DNA of 64,000 bases from Desulfobacula sp. (GTDB lineage: Bacteria; Desulfobacterota; Desulfobacteria; Desulfobacterales; Desulfobacteraceae), in assembly GCF_030145145.1 (NCBI RefSeq), contig NZ_JAQYWD010000001.1:124001-188000 (forward strand), written 5' to 3'. How positions within the stretch are numbered: position 1 is the stretch's first letter; each line of letters begins with the position of its first letter. Below the pieces are notes generated by a model. It did no database searches and had not been told where the DNA came from. It saw only the letters and a list, made by a program, of their open reading frames with translations. Both the position numbers and the translations under genes were made by a program. This document shows, in pieces, positions 36,901-45,196 of this stretch.

Positions 36901-38274
36901 ATGACGGATACAATTGCTGCAATAGCAACCCCCCCTGGAAGCGGTGGTATTGGCGTCATACGGATATCAGGCCCCCGGGCCTTTGATATTGCAGCCAGGC
37001 TTTTTTCAAAAACGAAACACGGGCCGCAAAAGGGCTCGCCATTTGAATCCCACAGGGTCTATCACGGATATATTTTTGGTAAAAATAAACAAGTGATAGA
37101 CGAGGTGCTGCTGATTCCCATGAAAGGCCCGTCTTCCTATACGGCCGAGGACGTCGTGGAGATTCAGGCCCATTCGGGCACCATTGTCCTGCGCACCCTT
37201 TTAGAGGAGATCCTTTCCCAGGGGGCAAGGCTTTCGGAACCCGGAGAATTCACAAAACGCGCTTTTTTAAACCAGAGAATTGATTTGACCCAGGCCGAAG
37301 CAGTGGCCGATATCATCACGGCAAAATCAGCCAGTGCATTGAAATTCGCGGCATCCCAGAATCTGGGGGCATTGAAACGCCAGATCCAGGAATTAAGAGA
37401 AAAATTGATAGCGTTCTTATCCCTGCTGGAAGTCAGTATTGATTTTCCAGATGATGTGGACCCCTTTGAACCAGACCAGCAGTCAATGGACATGATTGCC
37501 GATGTACTGGAAACCTGCCGGGGATTTGTCCAGCAGCATGAGGATGCCTGTTTTTTAAAAGAGGGTATCCGGATCACCATCTGTGGGGCCCCCAATGTGG
37601 GAAAGTCAAGCCTGATGAACCGGCTGGTCCGGCAGGACCGGTCCATTGTTACGGCCATCCCGGGAACCACCCGGGATCCCATTGAAGAGGGACTGAACAT
37701 TGAGGGGATACCCTTTGTCATAGCCGATACCGCAGGGATTCACCACACCGATGACCTGGTGGAGATCATTGGTATTGAAAAGGCCAAAGATCACATTATC
37801 GCATCAGATCTTGTTCTGTTCCTCAAAGAGCCGGGTACTGCTTTTTCAGACAAGGAATTTGAAACCGTGGTGCCCCTGGGAAAAAAAACCATTTTTGTGG
37901 TGAATAAAATTGATTTGTCTGACGGAGAACTGCCCCGCCTGCCAGAGAAGTATCAGCACATTCCACAAATGGCGATTTCAGCCCTTTTAAACAAAGGGAT
38001 TCAACAATTAAAAGAAAAAATAGTCAGTATCAGTCTCGGCCAGCTGGATATGGAACGATCATCGGTCATTCCCAATTTGCGGCATAAACGGGCGCTGGAA
38101 CAGACGATTGACAGCCTTGAAGCCGTGAAAAAAGGGCTAATAAGCAATCCGGTTGAGGAACTTCTGGCCATTGATATTAAAAATAGTATTGATTCTCTTG
38201 GAACAATTACAGGAGAAACCGCATCTTTAGATATATTGGACGCTATTTTCAGTAATTTTTGCATTGGCAAATAA
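36901..38274 (+). CDS. mnmE: tRNA modification GTPase MnmE
   Basis: A 457-residue protein of standard length. The N-terminal folate-binding domain begins TDTIAAIATPPGSGGIGVIRISG; the central G domain has GAPNVGKSS at 229-237 and NKIDLS; the C terminus ends FCIGK, whose cysteine is conserved. With MnmG it installs 5-carboxymethylaminomethyl (or its aminomethyl relative) on U34 of certain tRNAs. It ends the rpmH block; mnmG is not in the next 25 kb. Confidence 0.97.
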   Translation: MTDTIAAIATPPGSGGIGVIRISGPRAFDIAARLFSKTKHGPQKGSPFESHRVYHGYIFGKNKQVIDEVLLIPMKGPSSYTAEDVVEIQAHSGTIVLRTLLEEILSQGARLSEPGEFTKRAFLNQRIDLTQAEAVADIITAKSASALKFAASQNLGALKRQIQELREKLIAFLSLLEVSIDFPDDVDPFEPDQQSMDMIADVLETCRGFVQQHEDACFLKEGIRITICGAPNVGKSSLMNRLVRQDRSIVTAIPGTTRDPIEEGLNIEGIPFVIADTAGIHHTDDLVEIIGIEKAKDHIIASDLVLFLKEPGTAFSDKEFETVVPLGKKTIFVVNKIDLSDGELPRLPEKYQHIPQMAISALLNKGIQQLKEKIVSISLGQLDMERSSVIPNLRHKRALEQTIDSLEAVKKGLISNPVEELLAIDIKNSIDSLGTITGETASLDILDAIFSNFCIGK

Positions 38275-38365
38275 AGCCTGACGGTAACCATAAAGATTTG
38301 ATCCCAACGCATTCATCGTTAAAACAGGCGGGTTTCGGTGGGACTCGTAATAAAGGATAAACACT

Positions 38366-39022
38366 ATGGCATTAGAGTTAAGAGAGCACTTTGTTAAGTA
38401 TGAAGCATTGGTCCAGATGGTGGACGCAGTGTTTGACCGTGTTAAAAATGAATACCCCAAAGAAGTGTTCTGCAGGGAAAAATGCAGTGACTGTTGTTAC
38501 GCACTTTTTGATTTGACACTCATTGAAGCCCTGTATTTGAAAGATAAATTTTTAACCGCCTTCAGCGGAAAAGAAAAAAACCACCTCATGGAAATCGCTG
38601 CCAAAACAGACCGGGTCCTGACGAAGATAAAACGCGACGCATACAAGGAAGTCAAAAACGGCACAGACCAATTGGAGGTGGTTGGGAAAATGTCCCAGGA
38701 AAGGGTCAGATGTCCCCTACTGGGAGAAGACAATCTCTGTGTGCTGTATGAAAACCGGCCCATTACCTGCCGGGTATATGGTATTCCCACTTCCACGGCC
38801 GGGGTCAGCCATATCTGCGGCCGGACAAATTTTGTCCAGGGACAGCCCTACCCGACACTGAATATGGATAAAATTTACACCCAGCTCCAGCTGCTGTCAG
38901 CGCAACTGGTCAAAGCGATCAACTCTGAAAATGTAAGAATGCATGAAATGTTGATTCCGGTTTCCATGGCCCTGACCATAGATTTTAGCGAAGACTACCT
39001 GGGAGTCAGAAAGAATGGATAA
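38366..39022 (+). CDS. YkgJ-family cysteine-cluster protein
   Basis: A 218-residue protein. The cluster CREKCSDCCYALFDLTLIEA and the later CPLLGEDNLCVLYENRPITCR match the YkgJ/UPF0153 family, thought to bind an iron-sulfur cluster or zinc. Its biochemical role is unknown. It begins a tightly coupled trio: its stop overlaps the next gene by 8 bp. Confidence 0.85.
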   Translation: MALELREHFVKYEALVQMVDAVFDRVKNEYPKEVFCREKCSDCCYALFDLTLIEALYLKDKFLTAFSGKEKNHLMEIAAKTDRVLTKIKRDAYKEVKNGTDQLEVVGKMSQERVRCPLLGEDNLCVLYENRPITCRVYGIPTSTAGVSHICGRTNFVQGQPYPTLNMDKIYTQLQLLSAQLVKAINSENVRMHEMLIPVSMALTIDFSEDYLGVRKNG

Positions 39023-39368
39023 ATTTAGCAAACAACAGATTGAAGCGCGGAAAAAAACCATTTTTGATGCCATGGGCAAAAGAGGCCAGAAGCAGATCCT
39101 TAAAAAAGGCTATGAAGACTGGAACCCGTTCGAGGAACCCAAAGATCCCATTGATATTCGAAAAGATAAAACCAAGCGTACCACCCAGGTTCTTATCCGG
39201 GAGTTCTTGAGCCAGGTCGATCATGAGGAATATTCCAATGCTTTTGCCCAGGGAGCCCTGGAAATGGGCCTGGGTATTATCAATGATGATGAAAAAATAC
39301 GGGGTATGTTTGAGTTTGCATGCTGGTATGCAGAATTGTTAAGAAAAGAAGGGCATGATTCCCTTTGA
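39015..39368 (+). CDS. Conserved-looking protein of unknown function
   Basis: A 117-residue, soluble, charged protein with a helix-rich profile (SKQQIEARKKTIFDAMGKRG near the start, EMGLGIINDDEKIRGMFEF near the end). I recognise no domain. It overlaps the YkgJ gene by 8 bp and the PrmA-like methyltransferase gene by 14 bp, so the three are probably translated together and may act in one process. Confidence 0.78.
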   Translation: MDKFSKQQIEARKKTIFDAMGKRGQKQILKKGYEDWNPFEEPKDPIDIRKDKTKRTTQVLIREFLSQVDHEEYSNAFAQGALEMGLGIINDDEKIRGMFEFACWYAELLRKEGHDSL

Positions 39369-40182
39369 TATGGAAGCGGACAAAGCGGCTGTTTTAGAGA
39401 TCCTTTATCAATCTGATGTTCGACTGACAGCCCAGGCCTATATCAAAGAAATCAAAGCAAAGGCTTCCGTTTCCGCTTCTGCCGCCAAAAAGATCGTCCG
39501 GCAGCTCATTGATGAACAGGAGCTGTCCTATCACTACCTTTACGGGTCCACCTATGTGGAAAAAAGTTTTTTAAAGCCGGTCCGGATCACGAAACGGTAT
39601 GTTCTCACACCCCCGGGATTTCAGACGGCCACCACCCCTGCAGACATTGACATCCTTATTGCGCCGGGCATTTCTTTCGGGTCCGGACAACATCCCACCA
39701 CCCGGCTGTGTCTTGAGGCCATGGAGGCATGTTTCCTGGAAAACCCCTTGGGTCACACCACCCCGGACCTGGCCGGTGCAGACATCGGCACCGGATCGGG
39801 GGTACTGGCCATTGCCATGTGCCGTTCCGGCCTTACCGCCTGCAGCGCCTATGAAATTGACCCGGTGTCCATTTGTGAGGCCGAAAGAAATATTGCCTTA
39901 AACCATCTGACCGGAAACATCACCCTGGTCGAAACCCCGTTTGAGGTTTGCCGGCGGCGATTCTCATTGATATGTGCCAATTTGAGATTTCCCACCCTGA
40001 AAGCCGTGTCGGATATGATCTGCTCAAGCCTGACCGATACCGGCATGGTCATCCTGTCCGGTGTTCGGGAATGGGAAAAGGATGCGCTCATCACGTGTTA
40101 TTCAAAAAAAGGACTTGACCTGGTCTGGCAAAGAGATGAAAAAAAATGGTCCGGCTTTGTATTTGTAAAAAAAAGAGGGTAA
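39355..40182 (+). CDS. PrmA-like methyltransferase with atypical N-terminus
   Basis: A 275-residue SAM methyltransferase. FGSGQHPTTRLCLEAME and ADIGTGSGVLAIA match the ribosomal protein L11 methyltransferase family closely. The first 75 residues (AVLEILYQSDVRLTAQAYI, then KKIVRQLIDEQELSYHY) read like a winged-helix rather than the usual PrmA substrate-binding domain, so the target may not be L11. The catalytic region otherwise looks complete. It overlaps the upstream unknown gene by 14 bp. Confidence 0.78.
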   Translation: MIPFDMEADKAAVLEILYQSDVRLTAQAYIKEIKAKASVSASAAKKIVRQLIDEQELSYHYLYGSTYVEKSFLKPVRITKRYVLTPPGFQTATTPADIDILIAPGISFGSGQHPTTRLCLEAMEACFLENPLGHTTPDLAGADIGTGSGVLAIAMCRSGLTACSAYEIDPVSICEAERNIALNHLTGNITLVETPFEVCRRRFSLICANLRFPTLKAVSDMICSSLTDTGMVILSGVREWEKDALITCYSKKGLDLVWQRDEKKWSGFVFVKKRG

Positions 40183-40192
40183 CTCATGTTCC

Positions 40193-40828
40193 ATGAGAAC
40201 CGCAGTCATTAAAATTTTTTTTCTGCTTTTTTTAAGCGTTTTTCTGTACGGGAATATTTATTTCTGGACCGATAAAAACGGGATCAAACAGTTTAGCAAT
40301 ATTTCACCGCCTTTGGATGAAGCGGTTGAAGAATTACCGGAAAGCCCCGGCGTTATCAACGAACGCATTGCCAGAGAAAATGACAATCAGATGTTCAGGG
40401 TATTAAAGATTTTTGATGGGGACACCATCCAGGTCTCCGGGCTTGATTTGACCTTCACCATAAGGCTTGTGGGAATTGATTCACCGGAAACAGGATTCAA
40501 GGGTCAAGCCAGCCAGCCCTTCAGTCAAAAAGCGAAACAATATCTGAAGCACCTGCTGGATACCCAAACCGTTCACCTTAAAAGTTACGGCACCGGGGGA
40601 TATAACCGGCAATTGGCCGAAGTCTTTGTGGGGGAAAAAAATATAAATATAGAAATGCTCCGTGCCGGGTTGGCAGAGGTGTATAAAGGGACCCCGCCGA
40701 AACAGCTTGATTTGAAAGGCTATAGAACAGCAGAAGCATCGGCCCGGCGGGCGGAAAAGGGGATATGGAGCCAGGGCCGTTCCTATACGAGCCCGAAACA
40801 ATGGCGCAAAGACCATCCAAGAAAATAA
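40193..40828 (+). CDS. Exported thermonuclease (SNase-like) with DUF4124
   Basis: A 211-residue protein: a signal or anchor sequence (about 1-20), a short DUF4124 segment (YFWTDKNGIKQFSN), then a staphylococcal-nuclease fold with VLKIFDGDTIQVSG, IRLVGIDSPETG and the later NRQLAEVFVGEKNINIEML. Conserved aspartates and arginine of the active site appear present. It would cut DNA or RNA in the periplasm or outside the cell. It starts 10 bp after the methyltransferase gene. Confidence 0.88.
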   Translation: MRTAVIKIFFLLFLSVFLYGNIYFWTDKNGIKQFSNISPPLDEAVEELPESPGVINERIARENDNQMFRVLKIFDGDTIQVSGLDLTFTIRLVGIDSPETGFKGQASQPFSQKAKQYLKHLLDTQTVHLKSYGTGGYNRQLAEVFVGEKNINIEMLRAGLAEVYKGTPPKQLDLKGYRTAEASARRAEKGIWSQGRSYTSPKQWRKDHPRK

Positions 40829-41053
40829 TTTATAAGACATATTGACATGATTTTTTTTATAATTAATTTGAAAAAAAATACAGATGAAGCTGTGGAAATA
40901 TACGGTCTTTTATTTGAGGTTAAGACATTAAGATCTGTTTTCATGGGAAGGTTAGACCCACGCTGCAAGACAATATTTCCGCCTTACCGGGGGCTACCCA
41001 AATTTTACAACAGAGGGATTTAATAACATAAAAATAATTAAAGGAGAAAAACG
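40829..41053. other. 225-bp non-coding stretch before the zinc-ribbon gene
   Basis: No supportable gene. The left half is very AT-rich with a TTGACA at 40842-40847 but no well-spaced -10. At about 40945-41003 a GC-rich island includes CCGCCTTACCGGGGGCTACC, which might be structured; it matches no riboswitch class I can name. Confidence 0.4.
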
Positions 41054-41236
41054 ATGTCCTATAATAATTGTTTGGGGTGTGGTATTTTATTGTCTCCCAA
41101 GGTTTATGAATGTCCTGTTTGCGGATATGACAACAGTTTTGGTCAATATGATGATATTCTGATTGATGACGAATTCCTGAATGATTTCAATGATACGTTC
41201 AGCCCGGAAGAAGACCCTGGTTATTCTCTCAGTTGA
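41054..41236 (+). CDS. Small acidic zinc-ribbon protein
   Basis: A 60-residue protein. CLGCGILLSPKVYECPVCGYD is a two-CxxC zinc ribbon, followed by an acidic tail (about 35-60). AAAGGAG nine bases before the ATG shows it is translated. Function unknown; the acidic tail suggests a protein-protein interaction. It is followed by a strong terminator-like hairpin. Confidence 0.8.
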   Translation: MSYNNCLGCGILLSPKVYECPVCGYDNSFGQYDDILIDDEFLNDFNDTFSPEEDPGYSLS

Positions 41237-41262
41237 AACAATTTGTTAACCCGGAGGGAGTG

Positions 41263-41301
41263 ACAACATGACGTCATTGATGATAAATGACGTCATGTTG
41301 T
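41263..41301 (+). terminator. Long perfect hairpin between the zinc-ribbon gene and ssb
   Basis: A perfect 16-bp stem (left ACAACATGACGTCATT at 41263-41278, right arm 41286-41301) with a 7-base loop, followed on the plus strand by TGCATTTTTATTT. It fits an intrinsic terminator for the zinc-ribbon gene; ssb converges from the other side. The arms contain the palindrome TGACGTCA. Confidence 0.65.
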
Positions 41302-41324
41302 TGCATTTTTATTTCAGGTCATCT

Positions 41325-41864
41325 TTAGAACGGAATATCATCATCCGGGATGGGTTGCTGGCCCCCGGTCATGCCCGGGTTTGCCGGGCCCTGGAAATTA
41401 TTGCCGGATCCTGTGTTGGGTTTTTGATAGCCACCGCCACTCTGCTGGCCCCCGGAACCGCCCTGGTAACCATTACCGCCCTGCTGGCCTCCGGAGCTGC
41501 CGCCCTGATATCCACCGCCGCCCTGGGCATCCTGCCTGCTGCTAAGGAATTGAAAATTGCCTACCACGATTTCCGTGGTATAATGGGTTTGACCGTCTTT
41601 TTCATAGTTTCGGGTTTGAAGCCTGCCTTCAATGTAAACCTGGCTGCCTTTTGACAGGTATTTTTCAAGCGTTTCTGCTGGTTTTCCAAAGGCCACAACA
41701 CGATGCCACTCGGTTTTTTCCTGTCGGTCCCCGGTGTTTTTGTCTGTCCATTGTTCACTTGTGGCAATGGAAAAGTTCACCACTGCCAGACCCTGTTGGG
41801 AATATCTGATTTCCGGATCTCTTCCTAATCTTCCAATCAGCATTACTTTATTAAGACCAGCCAT
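41325..41864 (-). CDS. ssb: Single-stranded DNA-binding protein
   Basis: A 179-residue SSB. The OB fold spans about 1-110 ([38 protein letters not shown]). A glycine/glutamine-rich flexible linker follows, and the acidic tip DDDIPF recruits repair and replication proteins. ACAGGAGAA precedes the ATG. It is transcribed alone from a promoter at 41913-41941. Confidence 0.97.
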   Translation of the reverse strand: MAGLNKVMLIGRLGRDPEIRYSQQGLAVVNFSIATSEQWTDKNTGDRQEKTEWHRVVAFGKPAETLEKYLSKGSQVYIEGRLQTRNYEKDGQTHYTTEIVVGNFQFLSSRQDAQGGGGYQGGSSGGQQGGNGYQGGSGGQQSGGGYQKPNTGSGNNFQGPANPGMTGGQQPIPDDDIPF

Positions 41865-41912
41865 TTATGTTCTCCTGTTTTGGATCATTTTTTAAGAGGG
41901 TTATTTTTAAAA

Positions 41913-41941
41913 TATTTACCCGATTCAAAACCCGGTGTCAA
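41913..41941 (-). promoter_or_regulatory. Predicted ssb promoter
   Basis: On the minus strand TTGACA (41941-41936), a 17-bp spacer and TAAATA (41918-41913), about 50 bp before the ssb ATG. Confidence 0.45.
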
Positions 41942-41980
41942 AGGGATAATTTTTTTGATGGCTCCTGAGGGGGTTAACCG

Positions 41981-42028
41981 TTGACATGCATTGGATTTAA
42001 GTTTATGTTGCTATTTAGGTAGCAACAT
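41981..42028 (+). promoter_or_regulatory. Promoter with operator-like palindrome for the TrmB gene
   Basis: TTGACA at 41981-41986, a 17-bp spacer and TATGTT at 42004-42009. A perfect dyad, ATGTTGCTA (42005-42013), six bases, then TAGCAACAT (42020-42028), covers the -10 and probable start of transcription. A repressor bound here would block transcription; the adjacent TrmB-type regulator is the natural candidate, giving autoregulation and co-control of the aminotransferase. Confidence 0.6.
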
Positions 42029-42042
42029 TATGGAGGAGAAAA

Positions 42043-42831
42043 GTGGAACCCTATTCCAGCTTAAAAGATCTTGGTTTTTCACAATACGAGGCCGCCTGTT
42101 ATATGGCCCTTGTCAGCCATCATCCGGTGAACGGGTCCCAATTGAGTAAGATATCCGGGATTGCCAGATCAAGAATATATGATGTGTTGAGAAACCTGAT
42201 TGCCAAAGGGTATGTCATGGACATCAATGGCGGACAGTATGCACCCCTGCCGTTTGATGAGTTGATCCGGCGGCTGAAAAGAAGCTTTGACAATAATATA
42301 GCGGCTTTTGAAGAGTTGATTGAAAAAGTATCCCAAACCGATGCTGTTGAATATGTATGGACCCTTACAGGGTATGAGACCGTCATGGAAAAAGCCATGG
42401 AAATGATCAAATCGGCAATGGTTGAGATTTATGTCAGATTGTTTCCCAAGGCCAACAGACACCTTGACCCATATTTAACCCATGCGGACAAACGCGGCGT
42501 AAAAATCAGATATGTTGCCATGGGCGAGATTGAAAAAAAATTTGATGTGCAGGTGCTGCACCCGGATCATGACCTATTGCAAAAGACCATTGGCGGCCGT
42601 TCGCTGGAAGTGATTGTCGATAAAAAAGAAGCCCTTGTGGGCATATTTGAAACCGGTAATGAAGAGAATTCCCCCATCAGCTGGACCAGAAACAAATGGT
42701 TTGTCCTGGCCAACCGGGACAGTCTTCGCCACGATTTTTATCATAGTTTTCTGGAAAAAATACTGGACCAAAATCAGGACCTCACAGACGAGGAACAAAG
42801 AATTTACAGGATCATAAAAGAGGATCATTAG
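42043..42831 (+). CDS. TrmB-family transcriptional regulator
   Basis: A 262-residue protein. The N-terminal winged helix (YSSLKDLGFSQYEAACYMAL, GSQLSKISGIARSRIYDVL) is TrmB-type; the rest resembles the family's effector-binding/PLD-like domain. TrmB proteins control sugar or amino acid genes in response to a bound metabolite. The GTG start is set by GGAGGAG at 42032-42038. The ornithine aminotransferase gene begins 12 bp after it, so an ornithine/arginine-related effector is a reasonable guess. Confidence 0.85.
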   Translation: MEPYSSLKDLGFSQYEAACYMALVSHHPVNGSQLSKISGIARSRIYDVLRNLIAKGYVMDINGGQYAPLPFDELIRRLKRSFDNNIAAFEELIEKVSQTDAVEYVWTLTGYETVMEKAMEMIKSAMVEIYVRLFPKANRHLDPYLTHADKRGVKIRYVAMGEIEKKFDVQVLHPDHDLLQKTIGGRSLEVIVDKKEALVGIFETGNEENSPISWTRNKWFVLANRDSLRHDFYHSFLEKILDQNQDLTDEEQRIYRIIKEDH

Positions 42832-42843
42832 GGGAGGTGTACC

Positions 42844-44124
42844 ATGACATCAATGAGAAAAATCCATTCATTCAAAGGATTTTCCAGTGCGGCGGACAAG
42901 ACCATTTTTAATCTGGAAGAAGACTATGGCGCCCACCACTATGAAAGAATTGATTTTGTTGTCAGGCAGGCAAAAGGATGCTGGCTGACCGATGAAAAAG
43001 GCAATCGATATCTGGATTGCCTGGCAGCGTATTCTGCGGCCAATTCGGGTCATCATCACCCGGCCATCACCCGGGCTGTCATGGATGCCCTGAAGGGGAA
43101 TTATGCCTCGGTATTGTCCAATGTGGTGTATACGGATCCTTTGGGACTCTTTCTTTCCAGGGCAGCCCTGTTTGCCCCCCAGATGGCACCACGGTTTGGG
43201 GCTCACGGTAATAAGGTGCTGCCCAAAAACGGTGGGGTGGAATCCGTTGAAACAGCCATAAAAACCATGCGGTATTTTGGATTCAAGCACAAAGGGATTG
43301 AAGACGGACGGCAGGAGATCATTGTGTTTGATGGAAACTTCCATGGCAGGACTATTTCTGTGGTGTCTTTTTCATCCAGTAAAAAATACAAGCAAGGTTT
43401 TGGGCCCTTAACCCCCGGGTTTGTATCGGTACCCTTCGGCGACCTTGAACAGGTAAAAAAAGCCATTACTCCCCATACCTGCGGCATCCTCGTGGAGCCC
43501 ATGCAAGGAGAAGGCGGCATGAACATCCCGCCTGACGGGTTTCTCAGAGGGCTTCGACGGCTGGCGGACGACCAGGACCTTCTCCTGATTTGTGATGAAA
43601 TCCAGGTGGGCCTGGGAAGAACAGGAAAAAAATTTGCTTTTGAGCATGAAGGGATTGTTCCCGATGGGGTGATTCTTGGAAAAGCGCTGTCCGGTGGCCT
43701 GGTTCCCCTGTCAGTGTTTATCACCAATGCAAAGATTATGGATATGGTCTTTTCCAAGGGATCCGACGGATCGACGTTTGGGGGGTATCCCCTTGCCTGT
43801 GTGGCCGGGGTGGCTGCGTTAAAGGTGTTTGAAGATGAAAAACTGGCGGAGAAAGCCGCTGAAAAAGGGAAGCGACTCAAAGAAAAAATTGAACAGATTG
43901 CCAAAAAATCCGTCCATGTCAAAGCGGTCCGGGGCAAAGGGCTGTTTATCGGGATAGAAGTCAAAAGCGGTGATGCCAAGGTATTTTGCCGAAAGCTGTT
44001 CAAGCTCGGACTGATCGTCAATGACAGCCATGGGCACACCATCAGGATCTCTCCACCACTGATTATCAATGATCATGAAATGGCATTTATGCTGAAACAG
44101 CTGGAAGCGGTTCTGGTGGATTAA
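42844..44124 (+). CDS. rocD: Ornithine aminotransferase-like class III transaminase
   Basis: A 426-residue PLP enzyme. NSGHHHPAI, DGNFHGRTISVVSFS, LICDEIQVGLGRTGK and the PLP lysine in LGKALSGGLVP place it in class III with ornithine-delta-aminotransferase as best fit (ornithine plus 2-oxoglutarate to glutamate semialdehyde). Acetylornithine or another omega-amino acid remains possible. It is co-transcribed with the TrmB regulator; GGGGAGG precedes the ATG. Confidence 0.82.
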   Translation: MTSMRKIHSFKGFSSAADKTIFNLEEDYGAHHYERIDFVVRQAKGCWLTDEKGNRYLDCLAAYSAANSGHHHPAITRAVMDALKGNYASVLSNVVYTDPLGLFLSRAALFAPQMAPRFGAHGNKVLPKNGGVESVETAIKTMRYFGFKHKGIEDGRQEIIVFDGNFHGRTISVVSFSSSKKYKQGFGPLTPGFVSVPFGDLEQVKKAITPHTCGILVEPMQGEGGMNIPPDGFLRGLRRLADDQDLLLICDEIQVGLGRTGKKFAFEHEGIVPDGVILGKALSGGLVPLSVFITNAKIMDMVFSKGSDGSTFGGYPLACVAGVAALKVFEDEKLAEKAAEKGKRLKEKIEQIAKKSVHVKAVRGKGLFIGIEVKSGDAKVFCRKLFKLGLIVNDSHGHTIRISPPLIINDHEMAFMLKQLEAVLVD

Positions 44125-44218
44125 ATCCCGGAAACCCCCAAGCGGATGAATCTCAGGCAGCTTGACCTATTGTCCGGGGACTATTGCATTTTTTTTATAT
44201 GAAAATGCGACAGCAGAG

Positions 44219-44251
44219 CCCCCGAAGGGCGATCGGATCGCCCTTCGGGGG
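44219..44251. terminator. Perfect GC-rich inverted repeat after the aminotransferase gene
   Basis: Arms of 16 bases (CCCCCGAAGGGCGATC at 44219-44234 and its exact complement at 44236-44251) around one central base. No T-run follows on either strand, so it may be a factor-dependent terminator or an mRNA-stabilising stem rather than a classic intrinsic terminator. Confidence 0.5.
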
Positions 44252-44280
44252 AGGCATAATACCATTTTCGTTATTCGTTG

Positions 44281-44366
44281 TGTCGGCAGGCCGACATGTG
44301 AATTATAATGAGAATTGCTAAAATTGGTAAATATGTCTTGACAACTTAACCAATTATATGTATTTT
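44281..44366 (+). promoter_or_regulatory. Promoter and palindromes upstream of the GntR gene
   Basis: TTGACA at 44338-44343, a 17-bp spacer and TATTTT at 44361-44366. ATTGGT (44323-44328) and ACCAAT (44349-44354) flank the -35, and a separate palindrome TGTCGGC-AG-GCCGACA sits at 44281-44296. Either could be a GntR operator. Confidence 0.5.
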
Positions 44367-44401
44367 AGCCTCAAACACTATCGATTATTTTGAGGTTAAC
44401 C

Positions 44402-45139
44402 ATGCTCAACCCTAAGTCACCCCTTCCATTATATCATCAGCTGGCAGATATCCTTACTGAACAGATCCGGTCCGGGACCTATCAACCCGGGGATGTGATC
44501 CCCTCTGAAACGAGAATGGCCAGGCAGTTCCACATTGGCCGGCCAACGGTGCGCCAGGCCGTGGAGATTTTGGTCAGGAAAGGTCTTGTGGAGCGCAAAA
44601 GAGGGTCTGGAACCTTTGTGCGGACATTGAACCGTCAGGTGGATTTGTTTTCCCTGGCCGGTACCTCCCAGGCGTTTCTGACAAAGGGGATCAAGACCGT
44701 ATCCAGGATCATAACCCCTGTTTCCGCCTTGGCCGTCCAGAAGGATAAAACGAATCCATTCAATGGGAAAACCGCTTTTTTTTTATCGCGACTCACCCTT
44801 GTCAAGGCAGACCCGGTTATATTAGAAACGTTTTATTTTCACCGGGAGGTCTTCCTGGGCCTGGATACAATGGATCTTGAAAATAAATCCCTTTCCCGGG
44901 TGGTATCGGATCACTATTATCTGAAACCGGAAAGTGCTCAGCAAATCTTTAAACTGGGGTTTTTATCCGACCATAAGGCCGGATTACTGGACCTGAATCC
45001 TGCAGACCCTGTCCTTGAAGTGGAACGGACCTTGAATTTCCCGGTTGCTGCCGGGGCGGTTTTTTCACGCATTTACTGCCGGACGGATACCTTTGCGTTT
45101 TCCCAGACCCTTAACCTTGAGATGACACAAGGCGGTTAA
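44402..45139 (+). CDS. GntR-family (HutC/UTRA) transcriptional regulator
   Basis: About 245 residues. The winged helix (PLYHQLADILTEQIRSG, PSETRMARQFHIGRPTVRQAVE) and the UTRA ligand domain (about 90-245) define the HutC subfamily. An in-frame TTG exists at 44390, but ATG 44402 with GAGG upstream gives the usual N terminus. It stands 57 bp before trpB and may regulate trpBA, its own promoter, or the preceding aminotransferase. Confidence 0.88.
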   Translation: MLNPKSPLPLYHQLADILTEQIRSGTYQPGDVIPSETRMARQFHIGRPTVRQAVEILVRKGLVERKRGSGTFVRTLNRQVDLFSLAGTSQAFLTKGIKTVSRIITPVSALAVQKDKTNPFNGKTAFFLSRLTLVKADPVILETFYFHREVFLGLDTMDLENKSLSRVVSDHYYLKPESAQQIFKLGFLSDHKAGLLDLNPADPVLEVERTLNFPVAAGAVFSRIYCRTDTFAFSQTLNLEMTQGG

Positions 45140-45196
45140 CCATAAAAAGACGGGTAAACACAATAACGCATTTTCCATTCATCAGGAGTAACGACT

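Noticed and set aside
40945-41003. Possible cyclic-di-GMP (GEMM) or ZTP riboswitch
   Set aside because: The GC-rich segment lacks the GCAAAGCC-type core of GEMM and does not match the paired ZTP motifs.
43203-44069. A 288-codon minus-strand frame opposite the aminotransferase gene
   Set aside because: Antisense to a conserved PLP enzyme, serine/proline-rich translation typical of a shadow frame.
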